Below are positions 35,946 to 44,663 of a DNA stretch of 64,000 bases, piece by piece. The position numbers and the translations under genes are program-made. The DNA lies in assembly GCF_009873495.1 (NCBI RefSeq), contig NZ_CP046703.1, forward strand, positions 1,674,001-1,738,000, written 5' to 3'. The stretch comes from Nostoc sp. ATCC 53789 (GTDB lineage: Bacteria; Cyanobacteriota; Cyanobacteriia; Cyanobacteriales; Nostocaceae). Below the pieces are notes generated by a model. That model saw only the letters and a list, made by a program, of their open reading frames with translations, made no database searches and was not told the origin of the DNA. The stretch's first letter is position 1; each line of letters begins with the position of its first letter.

Positions 35946-36893
35946 TTATTTTTGACATATAGATAAAAGCAGACATTCCCAAACCAGCCTAGGTTGAGCA
36001 TAAGCAAGCAAGTATTTACGAGATTGTTCTAGCTGATTAATAATACTGGGTTGATGCCAACGCTGCCAGTATAATTGCTGAAGATAATCAACTAACCACA
36101 GTTGGGCTTCTGTATCTAAATCCTTATCAATTTTCTTGGCTAACTCCAAGGCTTTGCGGTAGGAAGCAGGGGCTTTTTTCAAATCTTCGAGTAACTCCGG
36201 GGGAATAGTTTGTAATTGCTCGTAAGATGCGATCGCACTTCCAGCACTGCCAGCTGCTATACTCAGCACTGCCTGATTTTGCAAAATTTCTTGATGACTT
36301 GTTTGTGTAAGTACAACAGCCAAAGACTGTGCATCTAAGCGATAAAAAGGAATGCGTTGACAGCGTGACACCAAAGTTGGCAAAACAGACTCAGGTGTAG
36401 GTGCAATTAAAATTAACGTCGCCTGTCCCGGTTCTTCCAAGGTTTTAAGTAAAGCGTTGGCTGCGGCTTCTGCCATTGTTTGGGCTTCTTCCAGCACCAC
36501 CACATTTCTCGGCGCTTCCAAAGGCGGACGACTTAAAAACTCGGTAATTTCCCGAATTTGCTCTAGCCGAATTACAGGTGGTGCTTTACGCTTAAGTCCT
36601 TTCTCAACCGCTTCTGCTGCTGTTAATCGTTGTCCCTGATATTGGTACGTCGGTTGCACCCACAACAAAGCTGGATGGTTCCCCTGACGCAAACGGTTTT
36701 GTAAAGCCGCAGTGACTCCCATCTCGCTAGAAAATAGCAATTCTATAAAGCACCTGGCTGCTAAACTTCTTCCTACACCATCTGGCCCCACAAAGAGGTA
36801 CGCTGGAGCAACCCGGTTTTGTCTGACAGCCTGAGTCAGTAATTCTATGGCTTGCTGTTGTCCTACAAGTGTTGCAAATGGGTCAATAGTCAT
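35946..36893 (-). CDS. holB: DNA polymerase III delta' subunit
   Basis: The 315-residue AAA+ clamp-loader protein opens with FATLVGQQQAIELLTQAVRQNRVAPAYLFVGPDGVGRSLAAR (P-loop at about 35). It continues with VVVLEEAQTMAEAAANALLKTLEEPGQATLILIAP, the Walker B and SRC-region sequences of delta' and gamma/tau proteins, and SRCQRIPF. It helps to load the sliding clamp during replication. The gene is single. Start ATG at 36893. Confidence 0.92.
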   Translation of the reverse strand: MTIDPFATLVGQQQAIELLTQAVRQNRVAPAYLFVGPDGVGRSLAARCFIELLFSSEMGVTAALQNRLRQGNHPALLWVQPTYQYQGQRLTAAEAVEKGLKRKAPPVIRLEQIREITEFLSRPPLEAPRNVVVLEEAQTMAEAAANALLKTLEEPGQATLILIAPTPESVLPTLVSRCQRIPFYRLDAQSLAVVLTQTSHQEILQNQAVLSIAAGSAGSAIASYEQLQTIPPELLEDLKKAPASYRKALELAKKIDKDLDTEAQLWLVDYLQQLYWQRWHQPSIINQLEQSRKYLLAYAQPRLVWECLLLSICQK

Positions 36894-37885
36894 TAGTTAA
36901 TTGTAGAGTGACATTCTCACTTCTACAAGGATTTTGGGATACAAAGTAGTTCTCGTACCTTGAGAGAAGCCTTTATACTATTTCACTTGAAAGTTGATAC
37001 AAATAGGCAGCAGGGCGAAAAAGTTAGAGACAAATTAGGCTTTTCGGTAAATGGTATTACGCATATAAAATAGAGTGTAAATTTGCACATAAATACTTAA
37101 ACTTATAGCAATAAAATTTTGATATTTAATAGCTATTCTCTAGGTATTCAACTCCTAAAAGATAATCTTTTTTTAGCTTCTGCACTTATCTAGCAACTAT
37201 ACTTTAAGGTAATTTAAACCTTAGCCAATATTCATTAAGAAAGGCAAACATTATCAAATATTTTTTTGGTTTTCGATAAGCTGAATAAATAGATAAAAAG
37301 ATGGAAGCATCCAAGTTTTTCAAAAAATCACGGGATTGACGCAAAAATCCTTTATAAATCTCTTGACGTTGTGTTATTTACGGTTCGTTTCTTATTCAAT
37401 TATCTTCTGCTAACGAAACCTCATCTATGTTGAAACCTAGAGTTTTTAAAAGATATATTTATGTAGGTTGGGTGGAGTGAAACGCAACCCAACATTACCA
37501 CCTTATTTATGTTGGGTTACGCGATCGCTGCACCCAACCTACAAAACTACGGTTCTCAAGGTAGACAAGGTTGATCTGCAAGCCTTGGCAAAAATTCGTA
37601 GCTAAGTTAAGTGGCTGCTTTAAACATTTTTCAGGGCATCTAAATGTTAGCTAAATTATTCGCTAAATATCAAAATATTTAGCGATGCAGGAATTACCAT
37701 TATCACCGAGAAAAATCCTTACACCTTATATCCAATGGCTCTTCTACCTGATTTTTCTTAAATAAAATCTACAAATTTAGGTGAAGATGCGCTGAGTATT
37801 TTGGCATTTCTAAAACTACAAGAACGGTGATAAAAAGTCATAACACCGAAATCAATAGAAATCAAAATTGCCAAAGGAGGCTGAT
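36894..37885. other. Long gene-free region with a palindromic MITE-like element
   Basis: Almost 1 kb of AT-rich DNA without a convincing gene. It contains an 80-bp element at 37464-37543, with outer ends TGTAGGTTGGGTG/CACCCAACCTACA and a second inner pair CAACCCAACAT/ATGTTGGGTT. A 26-codon frame at 37685 is not called. The strong ribosome site AAAGGAGG (37873-37880) at the end belongs to the next gene. Confidence 0.6.
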
Positions 37886-39451
37886 ATGGAAATCTTCGAC
37901 TATGTGATTCTGGGAGCCGGGCTAGGTGGACTTTCGGCCGCAGCCTGTTTAACTCGACAAGGCTATCGGGTAGTAGTTCTAGAGCAACATTATTTACCTG
38001 GCGGATGCTGTCACACCTTTGATTACGGAGAATATCGTTTTTGTGCTGACGTGCATTACATCTCTCAATGTGGTTCTGGTCAGACTGTAGGTCAATTTCT
38101 CGACTATATTCATCAAAATGTACCCTTTAATAGTCTCGATTCTGACTGCATTGATCGAGTCATCACACCAGAGGCGGATTTCAAAATTCCTTTGGGATGG
38201 GAGAATTTGCGATCGCGTTTACTCTCCACATTTCCAGAAGAAGCTGGTGCGATTAACCATTACTGCAATGAAATTCAGCAACTCCACCAAGAAATTCGCA
38301 ACCTAGTGCAGGAGGTACGCTGGTACGATCAAAAGTTGTCTGACTGGTTAAAACTACCAAAATATTTGAATTTATTTTGGAAGCGGAATTGGACACTGCA
38401 AGATTTGTATAACCATGTCGGATTATCGCCTAAACTGCAAGCAGTACTGGCGGGGCAAAGTGGCGACTATGCACTACCACCGCAGGAAATTGCACTACTC
38501 ACCCATACTTCCTTAGTTTGGGACTACTCAGAAGGCGCTTATTATCCAAAACATCACTTCAAACACCTTGTTGACACCATTGCACAGGTAATTACCGCAG
38601 GTGGAGGTGTTATCAAGTACTCAACCCCGGTGAGCCATATTCAAGTTAGCAACCATAGTGTCCTTAGTGTCCTTGCTGATGGTAATAGCTATCACGCCAG
38701 CAAAGCTTATATCAGCGACCTCGACCCCAAATTAACAGTGGAGTTAATGCATGATATTACAGCTTTGAGTCAAAAAGAGCATCAACGCCTCACTAGTTAC
38801 CAATACTCAGCCAGTGCTTTTAATATCTACCTGGGTTTAGATAGCCGCTTCGATCCTCAACGCTACGGCATTGGTAACTGGAATGTTTGGTATTATCCCA
38901 CAGGCGATCTGAACAGAGAATATCAACAACAATTAGAAGGTGACTTTAGCCAACCGTGGATTTTCCTCTCTTGTCCAACTATGAAATCTAGCGAACCAGG
39001 GATGGGGCCAGAGGGACATCATGTATTAGAAATTGCTACTGTCTGTTCTTATGAACCATTTGAACATCTGTACAAAAGCAACCCAAAAGCGTATAAAGCC
39101 AAAAAGCGAGAATTTTATCAGCAGATTATGACAAGTGTGCGAGATTTTATTCCCGATGTAGACAAATATGCCCGGATGAAAGTTTACGGTACACCTACCA
39201 CCAGCGAATTTTATTTAGGACAACCGCAAGGTAATATTTATGGTGCGAAATTAGTACCTAAACAGGTTGGTTTAAATCGTCTGGGATATACGACAGAGTT
39301 ACCTAATCTCTTTTTGGTAGGGGCGAGTGCCGGGTATCCAAGTGTACCAGGTGTAATTGGCAATGGGATGGATGTTGTCGAACTGCTGACAGGACAATCG
39401 GTATGGCACAAAGCAGCTGAAAGACCTCAGCCTTTGGTAGCAATTGGGTAA
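37886..39451 (+). CDS. FAD-dependent oxidoreductase of the CRTISO/phytoene-desaturase type
   Basis: The 521-residue flavoprotein begins with a dinucleotide-binding motif, FDYVILGAGLGGLSAAACLTRQGYRVVVLEQHYLPGGCCHTF. It ends with NLFLVGASAGYPSVPGVIGNGMDVVELL, the second FAD-contact motif of carotenoid isomerase and desaturase-like enzymes. The start is ATG 37886, with AAAGGAGG five bases upstream, one of the best ribosome sites in the window. The substrate is probably a lipid or isoprenoid. It shares family features with the minus-strand gene at 50095-51657 (HTF, FCADVHYISQCGSGQTV versus FNAQFHYVWDCGEGQTV), so they are paralogues or related types. Confidence 0.85.
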   Translation: MEIFDYVILGAGLGGLSAAACLTRQGYRVVVLEQHYLPGGCCHTFDYGEYRFCADVHYISQCGSGQTVGQFLDYIHQNVPFNSLDSDCIDRVITPEADFKIPLGWENLRSRLLSTFPEEAGAINHYCNEIQQLHQEIRNLVQEVRWYDQKLSDWLKLPKYLNLFWKRNWTLQDLYNHVGLSPKLQAVLAGQSGDYALPPQEIALLTHTSLVWDYSEGAYYPKHHFKHLVDTIAQVITAGGGVIKYSTPVSHIQVSNHSVLSVLADGNSYHASKAYISDLDPKLTVELMHDITALSQKEHQRLTSYQYSASAFNIYLGLDSRFDPQRYGIGNWNVWYYPTGDLNREYQQQLEGDFSQPWIFLSCPTMKSSEPGMGPEGHHVLEIATVCSYEPFEHLYKSNPKAYKAKKREFYQQIMTSVRDFIPDVDKYARMKVYGTPTTSEFYLGQPQGNIYGAKLVPKQVGLNRLGYTTELPNLFLVGASAGYPSVPGVIGNGMDVVELLTGQSVWHKAAERPQPLVAIG

Positions 39452-39605
39452 GAAATTGTAGCTTTGATAAAGCGATATCTGGCGACAAGCCGCTATGTGT
39501 CTAGGCTTGCAGTTGTGATGACTGAGAAGGGATCGCTTTTACTTTATAAGAGGATGTTTGAAAAGTCCTCTTGTCGGTATCAAAAGTTCTAGATCCCCCT
39601 AAATC

Positions 39606-39651
39606 CCCCTTAAAAAGGGGGACTTTGATTCCAAGTTTCCCCCTTAAAAAG
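39606..39651. repeat. CCCCCTTAAAAAGGGGG palindromic repeats
   Basis: CCCCCTTAAAAAGGGGG (39606-39622) and CCCCCTTAAAAAGG (39639-39652) are copies of a palindrome common between cyanobacterial genes. The nested element at 39652 begins within the second copy. A further hairpin AAGAGGA...TCCTCTT lies at 39549-39573. Confidence 0.6.
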
Positions 39652-39741
39652 GCTACGGTGTACACACAAGTCGAATTACCCCCCTCAATCCCCCCTTGGA
39701 AAGGGGGGAAGCCGGAAATCTAGTTCCCTCCCCTTTACAAG

Positions 39742-41230
39742 GCTACGGTGTACACACAAGTTTGCCCAGAGCGAGTTTCCACCCAAAAAAGGTGGATTCA
39801 AATTGCTCAAGACCGCGAACCAAAGTAGTAATACCGGGAGGTTTTTGAGACTTGTAACCAGACCAACCACCAAGCCGAGCAATAATCCAAGTAGCCCAAG
39901 GAAGAGAGGAAGGAAGATAGGGATTTTGTTGCAATTGAGTTTTCCCCTCTAAAGTTGGTGAAATGCTAGACAAGCAATGCTGTTGCTCGTGTGAAAAAGC
40001 AACAGTAGCAGGTAAATTAGGGTTATCCCGTCCCTGAATCAGTTGTAAAATTCGCACGGCGACTGACAAAGCTAATACAGTCAGTCGTTGAATGGCAGCA
40101 ATCGATTCTAATTGGGTAGCTTCGAGATTTAAACCAGCAGTTTTGAGGGTGGCAAAAAGTTGTTCAATTCGCCATCGCCAGGTGTACCATCGAATCACCT
40201 GTAAAGCTTGTTCTAAACAAACAACTTGGTGGGTGGTGAGCAATCGCCAATGAATCGGTGCTTGACCTGGTGGTGGGTTGACCTCCACGGCTTCCACGGC
40301 ATAAAGTGTCACACTCGGAGGATAATCTTGTCCATTCAATTTATCTGGACGTTGAATTTTCACCATTGCACGGCGAACAATTAATAATGCCTCTCTTGCG
40401 GTTCTACTAGTGCGTGCATCTGCTGGGACATCTACTGTGTAAGTCCCCTCGCTCGGCTGTTGGTTTAAGTATGTATAAAATGATGAGGTCTTTCCCACCA
40501 GGCGACGGTCAATGCGCGCTCTGACCAATACATGATTGTCTTGATTTGCGACTGTCACAAATTCCTCATACATATCACTTTCTCGGTCGCCGATATGGGT
40601 AATCATTTTGGCTTCACCAACATTGATGCACTGTTGAGTTTCATAAGCTGAACGCAGCCATTTGTATGATTCTTTCTCCTCTATTGGCAATTGGCTATAG
40701 TTTCGTTCATGTTTATCTTGATGGTTGATATCTCTAGTCCACAGTTTTACTGTACTTATCCCCAAGGGAAATCCATTTGCTGCATCTAATACTAGTGTGG
40801 GATGAATATAAAATCCTATATCCCTATTGTTTCCTACTACACCTAGACCCAAAGCTTCCAACCTGCCTACATGAGACTGCAAGTTAATTTCGCTGGTATC
40901 ACTGATAGCTAATATATGCTTTCCTTCTACATGAGATACGCAGTGATCTGATAGGCTTCGCACTAATTCCCCTACTGTCACACTCTTATTCTCCAAAAAC
41001 CGATAGTATCCTATTTGTTCGGCTCTATTTTTACTTATTTGTCGAATGCTGACTGATTGATGTTTTCCCAAAGCTTCGTACAATGCTGCCCCCTTTTTAT
41101 CAGTCTTGGGTCTCCAAATGCTTTTCCCTCTACTGCTTGCGCGTGTATTCTGATTGGATTTTCCATCGCCTTTTACTCCCCACAACTCCTTCCCTTATTA
41201 CTTTACTTGGACTTGTGTGTACACCGTAGC
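39742..41230 (-). mobile_element. IS4-family insertion sequence (1489 bp)
   Basis: The element has perfect 20-bp inverted ends (39742-39761 and 41211-41230) and a direct target duplication TTTACAAG on both sides (39734-39741 and 41231-41238). It holds a single transposase gene. The perfect ends, intact gene and identical duplication suggest a recent insertion and possible continued activity. Confidence 0.93.
39743..41185 (-). CDS. IS4-family transposase (DDE, YREK motif)
   Basis: The 480-residue transposase shows the three acidic residues of the DDE site: D in SDTSEINLQSHVG, D in GDRESDMYE, and E in YTWRWRIEQLFATLK. The last segment fits the Y-x2-R-x3-E-x6-K signature of the IS4 family exactly. 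It cuts and rejoins the ends of the insertion sequence. Its stop codon lies within the left inverted end and its start is about 25 bases inside the right one. The frame is intact over the full length. Confidence 0.95.
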   Translation of the reverse strand: MWGVKGDGKSNQNTRASSRGKSIWRPKTDKKGAALYEALGKHQSVSIRQISKNRAEQIGYYRFLENKSVTVGELVRSLSDHCVSHVEGKHILAISDTSEINLQSHVGRLEALGLGVVGNNRDIGFYIHPTLVLDAANGFPLGISTVKLWTRDINHQDKHERNYSQLPIEEKESYKWLRSAYETQQCINVGEAKMITHIGDRESDMYEEFVTVANQDNHVLVRARIDRRLVGKTSSFYTYLNQQPSEGTYTVDVPADARTSRTAREALLIVRRAMVKIQRPDKLNGQDYPPSVTLYAVEAVEVNPPPGQAPIHWRLLTTHQVVCLEQALQVIRWYTWRWRIEQLFATLKTAGLNLEATQLESIAAIQRLTVLALSVAVRILQLIQGRDNPNLPATVAFSHEQQHCLSSISPTLEGKTQLQQNPYLPSSLPWATWIIARLGGWSGYKSQKPPGITTLVRGLEQFESTFFGWKLALGKLVCTP

Positions 41231-41422
41231 TTTACAAGGGGAGGATTAGGGTGGGGTAAAAACCAGATTCGTAAACTACTCCAGACTTGTGTGTACACCG
41301 TAGCTTTTTAGGGGTGGTTAGGGGGATCTCAAAGTGCCTAAAGTCACAGCTAAACACTTTTCAAGCAACCTCTAAGACGTAGTAGGGGTAAAATCGTAAC
41401 TTTACCTTTTTAAATGCAGAAG

Positions 41423-41608
41423 GATGCAATGGCATTATCAGGCAATGCAATGCCATTGTCAGGCGATGCAATGGTATTGTAAGGCAACGCATTGGCATTG
41501 TCAGGCGATGCAATGACATTGTAAGGTGATGCATTGGCATTGTCGAGCGACGCATTGGCATTTTTAGGCAATGCAATAGCATTGTCGAGCGATGCATTGG
41601 CTAAATTT
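41423..41608. repeat. 21-bp minisatellite, about nine units
   Basis: Tandem units of the form GG(C/T)(A/G)A(T/C)GCA(A/T)TG.CATTGTCA run without spacers from 41441 to 41608, with a further unit before. On the plus strand each unit reads as a heptapeptide like GDAMALS, but two units end in TAA. On the minus strand the frame stays open and yields HRLTMPM-type repeats. Neither frame has a good start, so it is treated as a repeat and not a gene. Confidence 0.85.
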
Positions 41609-41724
41609 GTAGTGTTTTAAACGTAGAGGGACGCAAACAAAGCACAAAGCAAAGGTAGGCAGAGTCTTTTTGAAGAGAATTTGTTACAACAAATTTATGC
41701 AATGTTGTAATCAGGAAGTCTCAG

Positions 41725-42330
41725 ATGTCGCACAAAGAATTTATTTATTGCTGGCAAAAATGGTTACTTCCCATCGTGGTACGTATTGTAGTAACAATTT
41801 GTCTCACAGTAGGGGTGTTAGGCATTTTGGGAAGCACTGCTTCTACAAGTAATGCTCAAGCTCTTTTTCCTGATTCTGTGACAGCTAATGCTCAACTAGT
41901 AAGTACCACTAAGCGTATTCAGGACAAACAGACACCATCAAAATCAACACCGCTAAATGCTACTGTATATCATAGTCCCGAATGTAATTGTTGTGGTGGG
42001 TGGATTGACCACTTAAAGACACAAGGTTTTGAAATCACAGACTTTTCCACGCCTGACATCGAAACGGTTAAACAAAAGTACAACGTGCCAGATAACTTAT
42101 CATCTTGCCACACAGCAATTGTTAATGGATATGTCATAGAAGGACACGTTCCAGCAAACGACATCAAACGTTTGCTTCAAGAAAAGCCAAATGTTGTTGG
42201 TTTATCTGTTCCCCAAATGCCTGTAGGCACTCCTGGGATGGAGATGGGAAATCGAAAAGACCCGTTTACGGTGTTTGCCTTTGATGGCAATAAGTCAGTT
42301 GCGGTATTTAATAAATATCCATCTTCTTGA
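41725..42330 (+). CDS. DUF411 family membrane-anchored metal-related protein
   Basis: The 201-residue product has one N-terminal membrane helix or uncleaved signal (about 14-38, LLPIVVRIVVTICLTVGVLGIL) and then a DUF411 domain (about 72-200). Typical features are ATVYHSPECNCCGGWIDHLKTQGF and SSCHTAIVNGYVIEGHVPANDI. DUF411 proteins are often found with copper-resistance genes and have Cys and His residues that could bind metal. No copper gene lies next to it here. It acts in the periplasm or on the membrane. Confidence 0.88.
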   Translation: MSHKEFIYCWQKWLLPIVVRIVVTICLTVGVLGILGSTASTSNAQALFPDSVTANAQLVSTTKRIQDKQTPSKSTPLNATVYHSPECNCCGGWIDHLKTQGFEITDFSTPDIETVKQKYNVPDNLSSCHTAIVNGYVIEGHVPANDIKRLLQEKPNVVGLSVPQMPVGTPGMEMGNRKDPFTVFAFDGNKSVAVFNKYPSS

Positions 42331-42448
42331 TATTATCTCACTGGATTCAGAGGATGTTTTAAAAGTGGATTTTAATCTATCTTTAGCGATTAAAATGGTC
42401 AAAAGCTTTTAAAATATCCTTATATTATCTGAATCAGTGGTAGAAGAT

Positions 42449-43396
42449 TTACTGGTTAGAATCAGTTTTGATTAAGTGCGACAAATGACTGAACCATCTC
42501 CCAAACCAGAAGCGAGATGCTATGATTGAAACATTTTGAGAAAGATGCTCAATCGCATGGTTACAATCTTGCAGGCTTGCATCAATTCCCATTGCGTGAT
42601 AAATCCCGCGAGCATTGCAAAAGGCATTCATCGCTTCTGATTCACGGTTGATTTTTTCTAGCACTAAACCCAAATTAAACCAGGAGTTTGCTTCTGCATT
42701 TTGGTCATCAAGATTCCTTCTAATCTCTAATGAATATTGATGAAACTCAACCGCTCTTTGGTATTGTCCCAGAGCATTATAAGCACTTCCCAATCCACTT
42801 AAGGCCATGCCTTCACTATTGCGATCGCTAATTAATCTTGTCACTTCTAACCATTGGTGGTAAAACTCAATTGCCAGTTGGTACTGCCCCAATGATTCAT
42901 AAGTATTGCCCAAACTTCCTAGACAAATGGCTTCTCCAGTGCGATCGCCTGTTTTCCTGGTAATACTCAACCACTGCTGATAAAACTCAATCGCTTGGTC
43001 GTACTTGCCCAGGTATTCATAAGTATTGCCTAAGCTTCCTAGACAAATGGCTTCTCCAGTGCGATCGCCTATTTTCCTGGTGATACTCAACCACTGGTGA
43101 TAAAATTCGATTGCTCGCTGGTATTTCCCCAGTGATTGGTAAGCGTTACCCAATCCAGACAAAGATTTGGCTTCTCCGAAGCGATCGCCTATTTCTTTCG
43201 CTATATCCAACCACTGCTGATAAAACTCAATTGCCAGGTGGTACTCCCCAATGGACTGATAAGCATTGCCCAAACTTGCTAAACAAATGACTTCACTGTT
43301 GCGATCGCCTATTTCTCTGGCTTTGTGCAAGCACCGCTTTTCAAACTCAATGGACTCGATGTTATTTAGGCTCCCTGTTCTAATTACTTCTGTCAT
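42449..43396 (-). CDS. Tetratricopeptide-repeat protein
   Basis: The 315-residue product is made of about six 40-residue TPR units of the type A(I/V)EFYQQWLxIxR(K/E)IGDRxGEAxxLxxLGNxYxxLGxYxx, a form often linked to protein-protein docking in signalling proteins. There is no catalytic domain, so it is probably a scaffold. The repeated units are also repeated at DNA level, and each carries a HIP1 octamer at the codons for IGDR; the sites are exactly 120 bp apart (42821, 42941, 43061, 43181, 43301). Start ATG at 43396. The last segment (about 250-315) differs from the repeats. Confidence 0.92.
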   Translation of the reverse strand: MTEVIRTGSLNNIESIEFEKRCLHKAREIGDRNSEVICLASLGNAYQSIGEYHLAIEFYQQWLDIAKEIGDRFGEAKSLSGLGNAYQSLGKYQRAIEFYHQWLSITRKIGDRTGEAICLGSLGNTYEYLGKYDQAIEFYQQWLSITRKTGDRTGEAICLGSLGNTYESLGQYQLAIEFYHQWLEVTRLISDRNSEGMALSGLGSAYNALGQYQRAVEFHQYSLEIRRNLDDQNAEANSWFNLGLVLEKINRESEAMNAFCNARGIYHAMGIDASLQDCNHAIEHLSQNVSIIASRFWFGRWFSHLSHLIKTDSNQ

Positions 43397-43645
43397 TCTC
43401 TATAGAAAACGAAATTTTTGCTTGATAGGTTGTTGATTATACAATTTTCTGTGCCTTCAACACACAATAACAGAACTTATAAGTACAAGTTCTGTCAAAA
43501 TCTAGGAATTGTTCTTCAATATGTAACTTTGTTTTATACACCAGCGATCGCTGTGTATAAAATACTTTTATTTATATTTGGTAAGAAGCACACGAGTATA
43601 GTATACTCACAAATTTGGCTTTAGAAAAAATATAAGAAAAACCAA

Positions 43646-44038
43646 TCAATCCGCAGCAGCATAATCAGGCAATGCGTTGAGTTGTGAATTAACAGCACTT
43701 AGATAATTTTGGTCATTTAAAGCTTTTGATGGTAATTTATCTGCATTAACAGCAGCTTTCACCAAATCGTTTGCAATAATATTTCTCTTCTGAGTTTCAA
43801 ATACTAGCATCTCTCCACTAGGAATGCCGTGCTGCTTCAAACCTCCCTGATACGCAAAAGTAACTAGATTGAAAGGTTGGAGGTAATTTACAGTAATAGA
43901 GTTACCAGGTAAGTTGTTAGAGTTAATAGCAATTGTTTCAGTATTATTGTTAGTAGCTGTTTGAGCGACAGCGATTCCAGATACAAGGGTAATAGAAGCA
44001 AAAATAAGTGCAGAATTTATTAAAGTAAGGAGTTTCAT
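43646..44038 (-). CDS. Small secreted hypothetical protein
   Basis: The 130-residue product starts with a clear signal peptide (about 1-25, MKLLTLINSALIFASITLVSGIAVAQ; probable cut after AVAQ). The mature part is Asn-rich at the beginning and ends in DYAAAD. There is no Cys, repeat or catalytic motif, and I do not recognise the family. It probably lies in the periplasm. It is transcribed alone; the spacer before it, up to 44664, holds hairpins and a repeat. Confidence 0.65.
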   Translation of the reverse strand: MKLLTLINSALIFASITLVSGIAVAQTATNNNTETIAINSNNLPGNSITVNYLQPFNLVTFAYQGGLKQHGIPSGEMLVFETQKRNIIANDLVKAAVNADKLPSKALNDQNYLSAVNSQLNALPDYAAAD

Positions 44039-44182
44039 AAGGTTATTCTTAGGTAAAATGCGATCGCTGTTCTTTAGTAATAGAATCTTCTTTATTATTA
44101 ATCTCAGCTTCCTTCATTCAGGTCATCTGATCGGTTGATATCTGACTCACCCAAAAGGGTGAAGCAATTGAGTGATAAAAAT

Positions 44183-44272
44183 TCCGTTAAGTCGAGATAT
44201 ATAACAGAACGATTGTAATTTTCTAGTACTTAACGGAGGCGAGTTGAATATTTATGCAATTTTTTAACTCGC
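44183..44272. repeat. Two adjacent hairpins upstream of the secreted-protein and GDSL genes
   Basis: TCCGTTAAGT (44183-44192) pairs with ACTTAACGGA (44228-44237), and GCGAGTT (44239-44245) pairs with AACTCGC (44266-44272). The region lies between divergent genes and may have a regulatory role or be a repeat remnant. Confidence 0.5.
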
Positions 44273-44380
44273 GTCTTGAGTTTCTATAAGCATTGCAGCA
44301 ATTAGTTTTCCAGATTTGCCGACTCTTCAAGCAGGCGATCGCCTTTATGCAACCATAAGTAATTTGACAGATTTTTCATT

Positions 44381-44480
44381 GCGATGTCTACGATGGTCAC
44401 TGAGCCTTTTCGTACCACTTCGTGGAAGCAAGCTACGCGCAGCGTCTCGTAGAGAAGTGCGGGCTACGCCTACGCATTGT
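44381..44480 (+). repeat. Dispersed GCGATGTCTACG repeat, interrupted copy
   Basis: GCGATGTCTACGATGG at 44381 and GCGGGCTACGCCTACGC (about 44459-44476) are the two halves of the dispersed repeat, split by about 60 bases that include the palindromic-looking CCACTTCGTGG. A larger related repeat family is implied. Confidence 0.6.
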
Positions 44481-44663
44481 GGGCAAAACAGAACAGCGTG
44501 GCATTAAAACAATTGGCAAAATCCACACCTGAAAGTATCCGGTTTTGCTCACTAGCCCTCTAGCTAGCTTGTTAAGTTAGAGAAGTGTTCAATTGCAAGC
44601 TCAATCTTTAATCACAAAATAATCATCAACATCTGTAGTCTTTAGGGTTTGCAGAAAAGTTTA

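Larger units (their letters stand above)
39652..41304. mobile_element. Outer non-autonomous element (about 156 bp) interrupted by the IS
   Basis: The outer ends GCTACGGTGTACACACAAGT (39652-39671) and its exact complement (41285-41304) are the same 20 bp as the ends of the inner insertion sequence. Removing the inner IS and one copy of its 8-bp duplication leaves a 156-bp element without coding capacity. This is a MITE-like relative of the IS, later hit by it. I could not find an intact target duplication for the outer element. Confidence 0.75.

Noticed and set aside
41361-41597. 78-codon minus-strand frame with MPMHRLT-type repeats
   Set aside because: It is produced by the 21-bp minisatellite; no start signal was found and the plus strand has similar open stretches.
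41425-41608. Possible CRISPR array because of regular 21-bp spacing
   Set aside because: Units are directly adjacent with no unique spacers, so it is a minisatellite.
42449-43396. 120-bp periodic pattern as a CRISPR or intergenic repeat
   Set aside because: The period equals three TPR-codon multiples and the frame encodes a TPR protein.
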